NCBI GenBank assembly: GCA_007130745.1
Contig: SLRW01000044.1
Location: 1 to 9,835, forward strand
Length of the DNA stretch: 9,835 bases
Reading direction: 5' to 3'
Source of the DNA: Gammaproteobacteria bacterium
GTDB taxonomy: Bacteria; Pseudomonadota; Gammaproteobacteria; UBA5335; SLRW01
The position numbers and the translations under genes are program-made. The notes under the pieces were generated by a model. It was given only the letters and a program-made list of their open reading frames with translations. It ran no database searches and had not been told where the DNA came from. This document shows, piece by piece, positions 1 through 9,425 of this stretch. Positions within the stretch are counted from its first letter, which is position 1, and each line of letters opens with the position of its first letter.

Positions 1-35
1 GGCGCCGATTGGTCGAACCGGGAGGGTTCGTCCAC
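1..35 (-). CDS. Possible 5' end of an unidentified gene (very uncertain)
   Basis: Reading leftward from position 35, a GTG codon opens a frame that stays open for the 11 codons visible before the window edge (Val/Met-D-E-P-S-R-F-D-Q-S-A). A GGAG at 44-47 lies 8 nt upstream and could serve as its ribosome binding site. That site sits inside the inverted-repeat arm, beyond the tRNA terminator, so a promoter would have to lie within or after the terminator. Eleven codons are far too few to recognise a family, and an open frame of this length is expected by chance in GC-rich DNA. A second frame, starting GTG-TGG, is open over the same bases. Confidence 0.12.
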   Translation of the reverse strand, partial: MDEPSRFDQSA

Positions 36-36
36 A

Positions 37-103
37 CCTCTCTCTCCGCCATATAAAAAAGGCCGCCTGAATGGCGGCCTTTTTTATATGGCGGAGAGAG
101 AGG
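37..103. repeat. Perfect 31-bp inverted repeat with 5-nt spacer
   Basis: The arms 37-67 and 73-103 are perfect reverse complements, separated by TGAAT at 68-72. The core GGCCGCC/GGCGGCC with A6/T6 flanks is the intrinsic terminator. The outer half of the right arm (89-103) is the 3' end of the tRNA-Ser gene: CCA, discriminator G, acceptor strand and four T-stem bases. The left arm therefore carries an inverted copy of that tRNA end. Symmetry this long goes well beyond what termination needs. It could come from inverted duplication of the tRNA end, from a site used by an integrating element, or from a fold-back error at a sequence end. Confidence 0.9.
51..89. terminator. Bidirectional intrinsic terminator after tRNA-Ser
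   Basis: A 7-bp GC-only stem (61-67 with 73-79) and a 5-nt loop are flanked by six A (55-60) and six T (80-85). In minus-strand RNA this reads as a GC hairpin followed by a U tract, placed directly after the tRNA CCA end. The layout is symmetric, so it would also stop transcription entering on the plus strand. It is the natural 3' end of the csrA/tRNA-Ser transcription region. Confidence 0.9.
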
Positions 104-178
104 GATTCGAACCCTCGAAGGGTGTTAGCCCTTACTCCCTTAGCAGGGGAGCGCCTTCAGCCACTCGGCCATCTCTCC
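89..178 (-). tRNA. serV: tRNA-Ser, anticodon GCU
   Basis: The minus strand folds as a class II (long variable arm) tRNA of 90 nt including an encoded CCA. The acceptor stem GGAGAGA pairs with TCTCTCC, followed by discriminator G and CCA (89-91). The D-arm region carries GCCGAGTGG. The anticodon loop CTGCTAA (140-146) presents GCT at 142-144, which reads AGC and AGU serine codons. A long variable arm lies between the anticodon stem and the T arm, whose loop has TTCGAAT (GAGGG/CCCTC stem). The long variable arm, anticodon and G discriminator fit serine. The symbol follows E. coli serV, the tRNA-Ser(GCU) that also lies downstream of csrA. It has its own promoter upstream and an intrinsic terminator directly downstream. 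Its 3' end is repeated in inverted orientation at 37-51. Confidence 0.97.
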
Positions 179-204
179 AGATTCGCTTGTCGATCGCGGT
201 GCAC

Positions 205-233
205 AGCATACTGGGACACCGGTCAGGCGTAAA
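205..233 (-). promoter_or_regulatory. Candidate sigma-70 promoter for tRNA-Ser
   Basis: On the minus strand TTTACG (228-233) and TATGCT (205-210) are separated by exactly 17 nt, in the 65-bp gap between the csrA stop and the tRNA. The predicted start is near position 198, about 20 nt before the mature tRNA 5' end. The bases after the -10 are GC-rich (GTGCACCGCG), the kind of discriminator seen at stringently controlled stable-RNA promoters. The match is good but not consensus. Confidence 0.55.
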
Positions 234-243
234 GACAGACAGC

Positions 244-432
244 TCAGGTCTCGCTATCCTCGTCGCCCTGTTCGTGCTTGATCCGCTGGTAGATTTCCTC
301 ACGATGTACGGCCACATCCCGCGGCGCATTCACCCCGATTCGCACCTGATTACCCTTGACGCCGAGCACGGTCACGGTGACGTCCTCACCTACCATTACC
401 GTTTCACCAACGCGCCTGGTCAAAATCAGCAT
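244..432 (-). CDS. csrA: Carbon storage regulator CsrA (RsmA)
   Basis: This 62-aa protein is the small homodimeric RNA-binding regulator that binds GGA motifs in mRNA leaders, usually over the ribosome binding site, and so controls translation and stability of metabolism, motility and biofilm transcripts in the cytoplasm. The family start MLILTRRVGE and the strand GNQVRIGVNAP (27-37) are present. Arg44 within VHREEIY (42-48) is the RNA-contact residue known from E. coli. The C-terminal tail is short and acidic. Length matches the family (about 60-65 aa). The ATG at 430-432 has AGGAG at 439-443 with a 6-nt spacer. It lies 72 bp after lysC and upstream of tRNA-Ser, the usual gammaproteobacterial neighbourhood. 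The leader contains two AGGAG copies, one being the Shine-Dalgarno itself, which is consistent with autoregulation. Identification is firm. Confidence 0.98.
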   Translation of the reverse strand: MLILTRRVGETVMVGEDVTVTVLGVKGNQVRIGVNAPRDVAVHREEIYQRIKHEQGDEDSET

Positions 433-438
433 TTCAGT

Positions 439-467
439 CTCCTCGCGGCTGTCACACCGCTCCTCTC
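439..467 (-). promoter_or_regulatory. csrA leader: RBS plus second AGGAG (possible CsrA sites)
   Basis: The Shine-Dalgarno AGGAG (439-443) is followed by a 6-nt spacer and the csrA ATG. A second AGGAG lies about 20 nt upstream (460-464), and a short GCGG/CCGC pairing can form between them. CsrA proteins bind A(N)GGA motifs, and bridging of two sites that include the SD is the known mode of repression. The two motifs are seen directly; the regulatory role is inferred. Confidence 0.45.
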
Positions 468-489
468 AGCACAACACCAACGCAAAAAA

Positions 490-495
490 GTTATA
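490..495 (-). promoter_or_regulatory. Candidate -10 element for csrA
   Basis: On the minus strand TATAAC (five of six to consensus) lies in the lysC-csrA gap, within the palindrome GTTATAAC (490-497). It would give a csrA leader of about 50 nt. I see no convincing -35 at 16-18 nt, which would fall inside the lysC 3' end. An activator or another sigma factor could be involved, or csrA may also be read from lysC. Weak call. Confidence 0.3.
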
Positions 496-504
496 ACCCG
501 GGGC

Positions 505-1752
505 TTACCAGTTCTCCGGCTCATCCGCCGACACCGGACCCTTGTCCAGACCGAAGGCTTCATGCAACGCCCTCACACCCAACTCCATATAACGCGCCTG
601 CACCACCACAGACACTTTGATCTCGGAGGTGGAAATCATGAGGATGTTGATGCCCTCACGCGCCAGCGACTCGAACATGCGACTGGCCACGCCGGCATGG
701 GAATGCATCCCCACACCGACAATCGATATCTTGACGATATCGGTATTGCCGGAAACCTCACGGGCTCCGAGCTCCTCGCCGCTTTTGCGGGCCAGTTCCA
801 GGGCCTGATCGTAATCACGGTGGTGTACCGTGAAGGTCAGGTCGGTACTGCCGTCACGAGCCACATTCTGCACGATCACGTCTACTTCAATGTTGGCATC
901 GGCAATCGGTCCCAGCACCTTGAAAGCCACACCGGGCTTGTCCGGGATTCCGGCCACGGTGATCTGGGCTTCATCCTTGTTCAGCGCGATACCTGATATG
1001 ACTGCTTCTTCCACGTCGCTGTCCTCATAGGTAATCAGGGTGCCCGGTCCATCTTCGAAGGTGGACAGAACCCGCAGGGGCACATTGTACTTGCCGGCAA
1101 ACTCTACAGCACGAATCTGGAGTACCTTGGAACCCAGACTGGCCATCTCCAGCATTTCCTCGAAGGTAATTTTCTCCAGCCGCTTGGCTTTGGGTTCGAT
1201 GCGCGGATCGGTGGTATAGACCCCGTCCACATCCGTATAAATATGGCACTCATCGGCCTTGAGCGCGGCCGCCAGGGCCACGGCAGTAGTATCCGAACCA
1301 CCCCGCCCCAGCGTGGTAATACGCCCGTCATCGTCAACCCCCTGGAAGCCGGCTACCACCACAACCCGCCCGGCATCAAGGTCGGCGCGCATGCGCTCGG
1401 GGCCGATCTCGCGAATACGTGCCTTGCTGTAGGCGTTATCTGTACGGATAGGAACCTGGGACCCGGTATAGCTGCGTGCCTCACAGCCGCGCTCATGCAG
1501 GGCCATACCCAGCAGCGCAATAGTTACTTGCTCACCGGTAGATAACAACACATCGAGATCGTGTGCCGGCGGGTTTTCGCTGATTTCTTCAGCCATGGTG
1601 GTGAGCCGGTCGGTTTCACCACTCATGGCGGAGACCACCACCACAATTTCGTCGCCTTTTGCACGGGCGGCCACAATCTTGTCAGCGACGCGGCCGATAC
1701 GCTCCACCGTGCCGACGGAAGTACCCCCGTATTTATGTACGATAAGTGCCAT
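505..1752 (-). CDS. lysC: Aspartate kinase (aspartokinase), ACT-regulated
   Basis: This 415-aa enzyme phosphorylates L-aspartate to aspartyl-4-phosphate with ATP, the first step to lysine, threonine, methionine and diaminopimelate. The N-terminal kinase domain (about 1-245) shows KYGGTS at 7-12, the substrate-loop motif STGEQVT at 71-77, GRGGSDTTA at 149-157 and YTDVDGVYTTDPR at 172-184. Two ACT domains follow (about 264-340 and 346-408), the second with VGVGMHSHAGVA and the INILMISTSEIK strand, where feedback amino acids bind. It is a monofunctional kinase with no homoserine dehydrogenase domain, and its length is near that of Pseudomonas-type LysC. Start: ATG at 1750-1752, directly before the conserved KYGGTS; the RBS is weak (GGGTG at 1757-1761). 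A 151-bp leader region with its own candidate promoter separates it from alaS, so it can be transcribed independently. Which amino acid inhibits it cannot be read from the sequence. Confidence 0.97.
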   Translation of the reverse strand: MALIVHKYGGTSVGTVERIGRVADKIVAARAKGDEIVVVVSAMSGETDRLTTMAEEISENPPAHDLDVLLSTGEQVTIALLGMALHERGCEARSYTGSQVPIRTDNAYSKARIREIGPERMRADLDAGRVVVVAGFQGVDDDGRITTLGRGGSDTTAVALAAALKADECHIYTDVDGVYTTDPRIEPKAKRLEKITFEEMLEMASLGSKVLQIRAVEFAGKYNVPLRVLSTFEDGPGTLITYEDSDVEEAVISGIALNKDEAQITVAGIPDKPGVAFKVLGPIADANIEVDVIVQNVARDGSTDLTFTVHHRDYDQALELARKSGEELGAREVSGNTDIVKISIVGVGMHSHAGVASRMFESLAREGINILMISTSEIKVSVVVQARYMELGVRALHEAFGLDKGPVSADEPENW

Positions 1753-1765
1753 TTTTCACCCGGTG

Positions 1766-1840
1766 TCAGGGAGAATCCGCGCCATTCTGTCGTGGTGGGG
1801 GCGTTTTGCCGATCCCTGCAAAACAGAACAGCCTGTCCAT
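1766..1840 (-). CDS. Possible 24-codon upstream ORF in lysC leader
   Basis: An ATG at 1838-1840 opens a 24-codon frame (starting M-D-R-L-F-C-F-A-G-I-G-K, ending N-G-A-D-S-P) that stops with TGA at 1766-1768, 13 bases before the lysC ATG. It begins shortly after the predicted transcription start and covers most of the leader. It has only one Lys codon and no run of Lys, Thr or Met codons, so it is not a classic amino acid attenuator. Its RBS is poor (GCGGAA). Chance occurrence is quite possible. Confidence 0.2.
   Translation of the reverse strand: MDRLFCFAGIGKTPPPRQNGADSP
1803..1824 (-). promoter_or_regulatory. lysC leader hairpin with GGGA in the loop
   Basis: In minus-strand RNA, GUUUUGC and GCAAAAC form a perfect 7-bp stem around an 8-nt loop AGGGAUCG. 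A GGA exposed in a hairpin loop is the preferred target form of CsrA, and csrA is the next gene downstream. The flanking sequence is not the full CsrA consensus, and the hairpin lies about 50 nt upstream of the lysC start, so regulation is only a hypothesis. It lacks the U tract of a terminator. Confidence 0.35.
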
Positions 1841-1854
1841 TTCCGCGGGGCGCA

Positions 1855-1883
1855 AGTATAACAGGCCGATTGCGCCCGCGAAA
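1855..1883 (-). promoter_or_regulatory. Candidate extended -10 promoter for lysC
   Basis: On the minus strand TGTTATACT (1855-1863) is an extended -10 element (TGnTATACT, with TATACT five of six to consensus). A weak -35, TTTCGC (1878-1883), lies 17 nt upstream. It is in the 151-bp alaS-lysC gap and would start transcription near 1848, giving a lysC leader of about 95 nt. This is the best-looking promoter in that gap. I see no alaS terminator before it, so read-through from alaS may add to lysC expression. Confidence 0.6.
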
Positions 1884-1903
1884 CGCGCAACCGCAAGCTG
1901 AGG

Positions 1904-4516
<2,613 letters not shown>

Positions 4517-4529
4517 GATCCGGCTCTGT

Positions 4530-5001
4530 CTAATCCCCGTGATCGCTGCCGCCAGTGGCGCGCAGAAGGCGTCGTATGTGCTCTGCCGGAAACCCCCGGC
4601 GTTGCAGAAAGCGGGCCTGGCGCGCCCATTCCGTATAATTTCCCGGACTTGCCGTACCGAAACGCTGCTCACGTAGCGCATGCATCTGTTCGGCCCAGGC
4701 GTCGTAATCTTCGGGCACCAGTCGCGCGATCAATTGCTGATCGATGCCCCGTTCAGACAGAGCCGCACGCAACTTGAGCGGGCCGTCCCCCCGGTTCATG
4801 CGGGCATGGACCCAGGTCTCGGCAAAACGTTCATCACTGAGCAGATTCTCCTCGCCCAGCGAGACAATCACCACATCCACTATCTGCTCATCAAAGCCCC
4901 GCTGAAGCAGGCGCTGGCGCAACTCGCGGGTAGCATATTCACGCCGTGCCAGCAGCCGCTCGGCCACCTGTCGCACGCTTCGGATGTCAGCAGCGTCGGC
5001 G

Positions 5002-5009
<8 letters not shown>
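4530..5009 (-). CDS. recX: Regulatory protein RecX
   Basis: This 159-aa protein binds RecA filaments and limits their extension and activity. It shows the RecX repeat pattern of three-helix units: AERLLARREYATRELRQRLLQRG near the N-terminus, then ENLLSDERFAETWVHARMNRGDGPLKLRAALSERGI in the middle, with the family-typical LSDERFAE and G-P-x-K-L/I-xx-L-xx-RGI, and a C-terminal RQARFLQRRGFPAEHIRRLL. Its length fits gammaproteobacterial RecX (about 150-165 aa). I start it at the ATG 5007-5009, which overlaps the recA stop by 8 bp. A longer in-frame extension upstream lies wholly inside recA and is not RecX-like. There is little room for a good RBS (AGG abuts the ATG), so translation is probably coupled to recA, keeping RecX far below RecA levels. 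Confidence 0.95.
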
Positions 5010-6051
<1,042 letters not shown>

Positions 6052-6201
6052 CGTGCTGTTCTCCTGAAATTCTGTCTCGGGAAATCCCGTCGCGGCGCTC
6101 CCTCGCCACCTTCACGCCGGGCACATACCGGCATGAGCAAACTCACTCAGACCCCTCGCAGGGACGTCCGGTAAAAACGTCATTATTTCACAGATGCGGG
6201 A
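6052..6201 (-). promoter_or_regulatory. pncC-recA intergenic control region (recA promoter not clear)
   Basis: The best promoter candidate for recA is an extended -10-like TGAAATAAT at 6182-6190, just after the pncC stop, without a good -35; it would give a leader of about 115 nt. Nearby are an 8-bp palindrome GGACGTCC (6162-6169), a small hairpin GCCGG/CCGGC (6116-6120 with 6128-6132) and a short dyad CGGGA-AA-TCCCG (6078-6089). A scan for CTG-N10-CAG finds none. The recA RBS AGGAG is at 6061-6065. No terminator for pncC is evident. Confidence 0.35.
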
Positions 6202-6702
6202 TCACTCGCGACCGTTTCCGGCGCTGTAAACCAGCCCCTGTAGCGCCAGTTTGACAGTGGCCCTGCGCACCGCCTCGCGATCACCTTCAAAACACTCACA
6301 GGCACTGCGCAACTCGGCTCCGCAGGCCCAGGCAAACCACACCGTGCCCACCGGCTTGTCCTCACTGCCACCATCCGGCCCCGCAATACCACTGACCGCC
6401 ACCGCCAGATCCGCATCCGCGCGCGCCAGCGCGCCCCGGGCCATAGCTTCAGCCACCTCGCGACTGACCGCTCCGGGATCGTCAAGCAGCGCCGCGTCCA
6501 CGCCCAGCATGTCCTGCTTGGCGGTGTTGCTGTAGGTCACAAAGCCGCGCTCAAACCAGGCCGAACTGCCGGCACGATCCGTCAGCACCTTGGCTATCCA
6601 GCCGCCGGTACAGGACTCGGCAGTCACTACCTGCAGCTCGCGAGCCTCACACAGTTTGGCCAGTTGCGCCACCAGGGAAGTAAATTCGCTGTCTTCGTGC
6701 AT
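6202..6702 (-). CDS. pncC: Nicotinamide-nucleotide amidohydrolase PncC (CinA C-terminal domain type)
   Basis: This 166-aa protein deamidates nicotinamide mononucleotide (NMN) to nicotinate mononucleotide, recycling the NMN released for example by NAD-dependent DNA ligase. It has the CinA C-terminal fold only, without the N-terminal molybdopterin-binding-like domain of full CinA. Family motifs are VTAESCTGG with nucleophile Ser30 (26-34), WFERGFVTYSNTAKQDMLGV in the first half, VSREVAEAMARGA in the middle and AVSGIAGPDGG followed by KPVGTVWFAWA in the second half. The length matches stand-alone PncC (about 160-165 aa). The ATG at 6700-6702 has AGAGG upstream with an 8-nt spacer. Its place next to recA matches E. 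coli (ygaD/pncC). It diverges from mutS over 135 bp. Older annotations call it CinA or a competence-damage protein, but the role is NMN recycling. Confidence 0.94.
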   Translation of the reverse strand: MHEDSEFTSLVAQLAKLCEARELQVVTAESCTGGWIAKVLTDRAGSSAWFERGFVTYSNTAKQDMLGVDAALLDDPGAVSREVAEAMARGALARADADLAVAVSGIAGPDGGSEDKPVGTVWFAWACGAELRSACECFEGDREAVRRATVKLALQGLVYSAGNGRE

Positions 6703-6732
6703 TTAAGGAACCTCTGCCTACAACCGCTGCGC

Positions 6733-6761
6733 TTGCCACCCGGTCTGTGGCAGCATAGCAT
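6733..6761 (+). promoter_or_regulatory. Candidate sigma-70 promoter for mutS
   Basis: On the plus strand TTGCCA (6733-6738, five of six) and TAGCAT (6756-6761, four of six) are 17 nt apart, in the 135-bp pncC-mutS gap. The start would fall near 6768, leaving a leader of about 70 nt that includes a GC hairpin CGGGCC/GGCCCG (6773-6778 with 6790-6795). The -10 overlaps a TATGCT on the other strand (6752-6757) that could serve pncC. No clear RBS precedes the mutS ATG. Confidence 0.45.
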
Positions 6762-6837
6762 CGGCGCATCATCGGGCCGGCTTTGGACTGGCCCGGATTC
6801 ATCCTGAAACCGACATCAACACCAGATAACGGCGCGC

Positions 6838-9414
6838 ATGACTGACAGGGACTTCGCACAGCACACGCCCATGATGCGCCAGTACTTGCGCATCAAGGCC
6901 GAGCACCCGGACACGCTGGTGTTTTACCGCATGGGTGATTTCTACGAACTGTTTTTCGATGATGCCCGCCGCATTGCCCGCCTGCTGGACCTGACCCTGA
7001 CTCGACGCGGTGAATCCGCCGGCCAACCCATTCCCATGGCCGGGGTGCCTCACCACGCTGCCGAATCCTACCTTGCACGGTTGATCCGCATGGGTGAATC
7101 GGTGGTGATCTGCGAACAGGTCGGCGAGGTCACCGGCGGCAAGGGGCCCATGGAACGCAAGGTGACCCGTATCGTCACCCCCGGCACAGTCACCGACGAG
7201 GCGCTGCTGGAAGAACGGCGCGACAACCTGCTGGCCGGTATCCTGCCGGGCCAGGCGGGCTTCGGCATCGCCGCGCTGGATCTTGCCGGGGGCCGTTTCA
7301 CGGTTACGGAAGTCGACAGCAGCGCGGATCTGGCAGCCGAGCTGGAACGCCTGCAACCGGCCGAAACCCTGATCCCGGAAGGCGCCATTTTGCCTGCAGG
7401 CTGGCAGAATCGTGGCGGCTTGCGCGAACGCCCGCCGTGGCATTTCGACGCCGTCAGCGCACGAGATTTGCTGTGCCGGCAATTTGCCACTCGGGATCTT
7501 GCCGGCTTTGGCTGTGAAGACATGGCGCTGGCCGTCGGCGCCGCCGGTGCCCTGCTGCAATACGTGCTGGACACCCAGCGCGCCGCCCTGCCCCACCTGC
7601 GCGGGCTGACCGTGGAACAGCGTGACGAGGCGCTGGTGATGGATGCCGCCACCCGCCGGAACCTGGAACTGACTGTCAACCTTCATGGCGGGCGCGAAAA
7701 CACCCTGGCCGCGGTGTTTGATCACAACGCCACGGCCATGGGTAGCCGGTTGCTGCGCCGCTGGCTGCAACGCCCGCTGCGTGACCAGACGCTGCTGCGG
7801 CAACGCCAGCAGGCCATCCAGACCCTGATGCACGATCGCCGCCACGACGCCCTGCGCGAAACCCTGCTGGGCATTGGTGACGTGGAGCGCATTCTGTCGC
7901 GGGTGGCGCTGCTCACTGCGCGACCACGTGATCTGGCGGCGCTGCGCCATGCCCTCGGTCTGCTGCCGGCACTGAATAACAACCTGGCCGGGCTCGACAG
8001 CCCGCATCTGCACACCCTGAGTGAAGCGCTGGGCGAACATCCGCAAACCCATGACCGGCTTTGCCGGGCGTTGCTTGAGGAACCGCCGGCGCTGATCCGT
8101 GACGGCGGGGTGCTGGCCGAAGGCTATGATGCCGAGCTTGACGAGTTGCGGGGGCTGTCGCAAAACGCCGATCAGTACCTGATCGACCTGGAACAGCGCG
8201 AACGCAGCCGCACCGGTATCGACAACCTCAAGGTGGGTTATAACCGGGTGCATGGCTATTACATCGAAATCAGTCGCAGTCGCAGTGACGAGGTTCCGGT
8301 CGACTATACCCGCCGGCAGACCCTGAAAGGCGCCGAGCGCTTCATCACCCCCGAACTCAAGGGCTTCGAGGACAAAGTGCTCAGCGCCCGCGAGCGCGCC
8401 CTCGCCCGCGAAAAACAGTTATACGCCGAGCTGCTGGAAGATCTGGCGCAGGCGCTGGCGCCGTTACAACGCACCGCCGGCGGGCTGGCCGAACTGGATG
8501 TGCTGGCCTGTCTGGCCGAACGTGCAATCAGCCTGGCACTGATCTGCCCCGAACTCGATCAGACGCCCGGCATTGAAATCAGCGGGGGACGCCACCCGGT
8601 GGTGGCTGCGGCCATGGACGAGCCTTTCGTGGCCAATGACACCCGGCTTGATCGTGAGCAACGTCTGATGGTCCTGACCGGCCCCAATATGGGGGGCAAG
8701 TCCACCTATATGCGCCAGGTGGCCCTGATCACTATTCTCGCGCATATCGGCAGCTTCGTGCCGGCGGACAATGCACGCCTGGGACCGGTGGATCGCATTT
8801 TTACCCGGATTGGCGCCGCCGATGATCTGGCTTCCGGACGCTCCACCTTCATGGTGGAAATGACCGAAACCGCGCAGATACTCAACAACGCCAGCGCCGA
8901 CAGCCTGGTGCTGATGGACGAGGTGGGCCGGGGAACCAGCACCTGGGACGGGGTCTCACTGGCCTGGGCCTGTGCCGATTATCTGGCTCGCGAGACCCGG
9001 GCGCTGACCCTGTTTGCCACCCACTATTTTGAACTCACGCGACTGGCCGAAACCCACAACGGGGTCTTCAACATGCATGTGGAAGTCGCCGAGCACGGGG
9101 ACCGACTGATTTTCCTGCATGCGGTACGCCCCGGACCCGCCGACCGCAGTTACGGCCTGCATGTGGCGGCGCTGGCTGGCGTGCCCCGGGCGGTGATCCG
9201 GCAGGCCCGGGAATACCTGGCGGCGCTGGAAGCCCCCGAGCACGCACCACCGCCACTCGCCAGCGACGGCCAGGCGGTGCAGCCCGGCCTGTTCGAAACC
9301 GCCGAACATCCCCTGGTAGCTGAATTGCGGTCACTGGACCCCGACACGCTCAGCCCCCGCCAGGCGCTGGATCTGATCTACCAGCTACGGGCAAGGCTCG
9401 ACGGGGACACCTGA
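6838..9414 (+). CDS. mutS: DNA mismatch repair protein MutS
   Basis: This 858-aa protein recognises base mismatches and small loops and recruits MutL. The mismatch-binding domain is N-terminal with the Phe-X-Glu motif F35-Y36-E37 in FYRMGDFYELF. Connector, lever and clamp domains follow through the middle (about 130-570). The ATPase domain holds Walker A GPNMGGKST (615-623), the signature region DDLASGRSTFMVEM, Walker B Asp694-Glu695 in DEVGRGTSTWDG, and the ATHYFELT His motif. A helix-turn-helix dimer segment ends the core. A QPGLF sequence at 815-819 fits the beta-clamp-binding consensus QxxLF, followed by the C-terminal oligomerisation helix. Length is near E. coli MutS (853 aa). The ATG at 6838 gives MTDRDFAQHTPMMRQY, aligning with the family start; the RBS is poor. 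It diverges from pncC and converges with the hydrolase gene. Confidence 0.98.
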   Translation: MTDRDFAQHTPMMRQYLRIKAEHPDTLVFYRMGDFYELFFDDARRIARLLDLTLTRRGESAGQPIPMAGVPHHAAESYLARLIRMGESVVICEQVGEVTGGKGPMERKVTRIVTPGTVTDEALLEERRDNLLAGILPGQAGFGIAALDLAGGRFTVTEVDSSADLAAELERLQPAETLIPEGAILPAGWQNRGGLRERPPWHFDAVSARDLLCRQFATRDLAGFGCEDMALAVGAAGALLQYVLDTQRAALPHLRGLTVEQRDEALVMDAATRRNLELTVNLHGGRENTLAAVFDHNATAMGSRLLRRWLQRPLRDQTLLRQRQQAIQTLMHDRRHDALRETLLGIGDVERILSRVALLTARPRDLAALRHALGLLPALNNNLAGLDSPHLHTLSEALGEHPQTHDRLCRALLEEPPALIRDGGVLAEGYDAELDELRGLSQNADQYLIDLEQRERSRTGIDNLKVGYNRVHGYYIEISRSRSDEVPVDYTRRQTLKGAERFITPELKGFEDKVLSARERALAREKQLYAELLEDLAQALAPLQRTAGGLAELDVLACLAERAISLALICPELDQTPGIEISGGRHPVVAAAMDEPFVANDTRLDREQRLMVLTGPNMGGKSTYMRQVALITILAHIGSFVPADNARLGPVDRIFTRIGAADDLASGRSTFMVEMTETAQILNNASADSLVLMDEVGRGTSTWDGVSLAWACADYLARETRALTLFATHYFELTRLAETHNGVFNMHVEVAEHGDRLIFLHAVRPGPADRSYGLHVAALAGVPRAVIRQAREYLAALEAPEHAPPPLASDGQAVQPGLFETAEHPLVAELRSLDPDTLSPRQALDLIYQLRARLDGDT

Positions 9415-9425
9415 CGTCCTGCGAC

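Noticed and set aside
88..996. A 302-codon plus-strand frame covering tRNA-Ser, csrA and the lysC end
   Set aside because: It would have to code through the reverse complement of a tRNA and two conserved genes, so it is a shadow frame.
1753..1903. Lysine riboswitch before lysC
   Set aside because: The predicted leader is about 95 nt, well short of the roughly 170-nt L-box, and I see none of its multi-helix architecture.
4517..4681. A 55-residue N-terminal extension of AlaRS
   Set aside because: The extension is not AlaRS-like and sits inside recX. The ATG at 4514-4516 matches the family start.
6799..8253. A 484-codon open frame on the minus strand opposite the mutS 5' half
   Set aside because: It is a codon-bias shadow of mutS, rich in His, Gln and Gly with no recognisable motif. 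Its start lies inside mutS and its end runs into the pncC-mutS control region.
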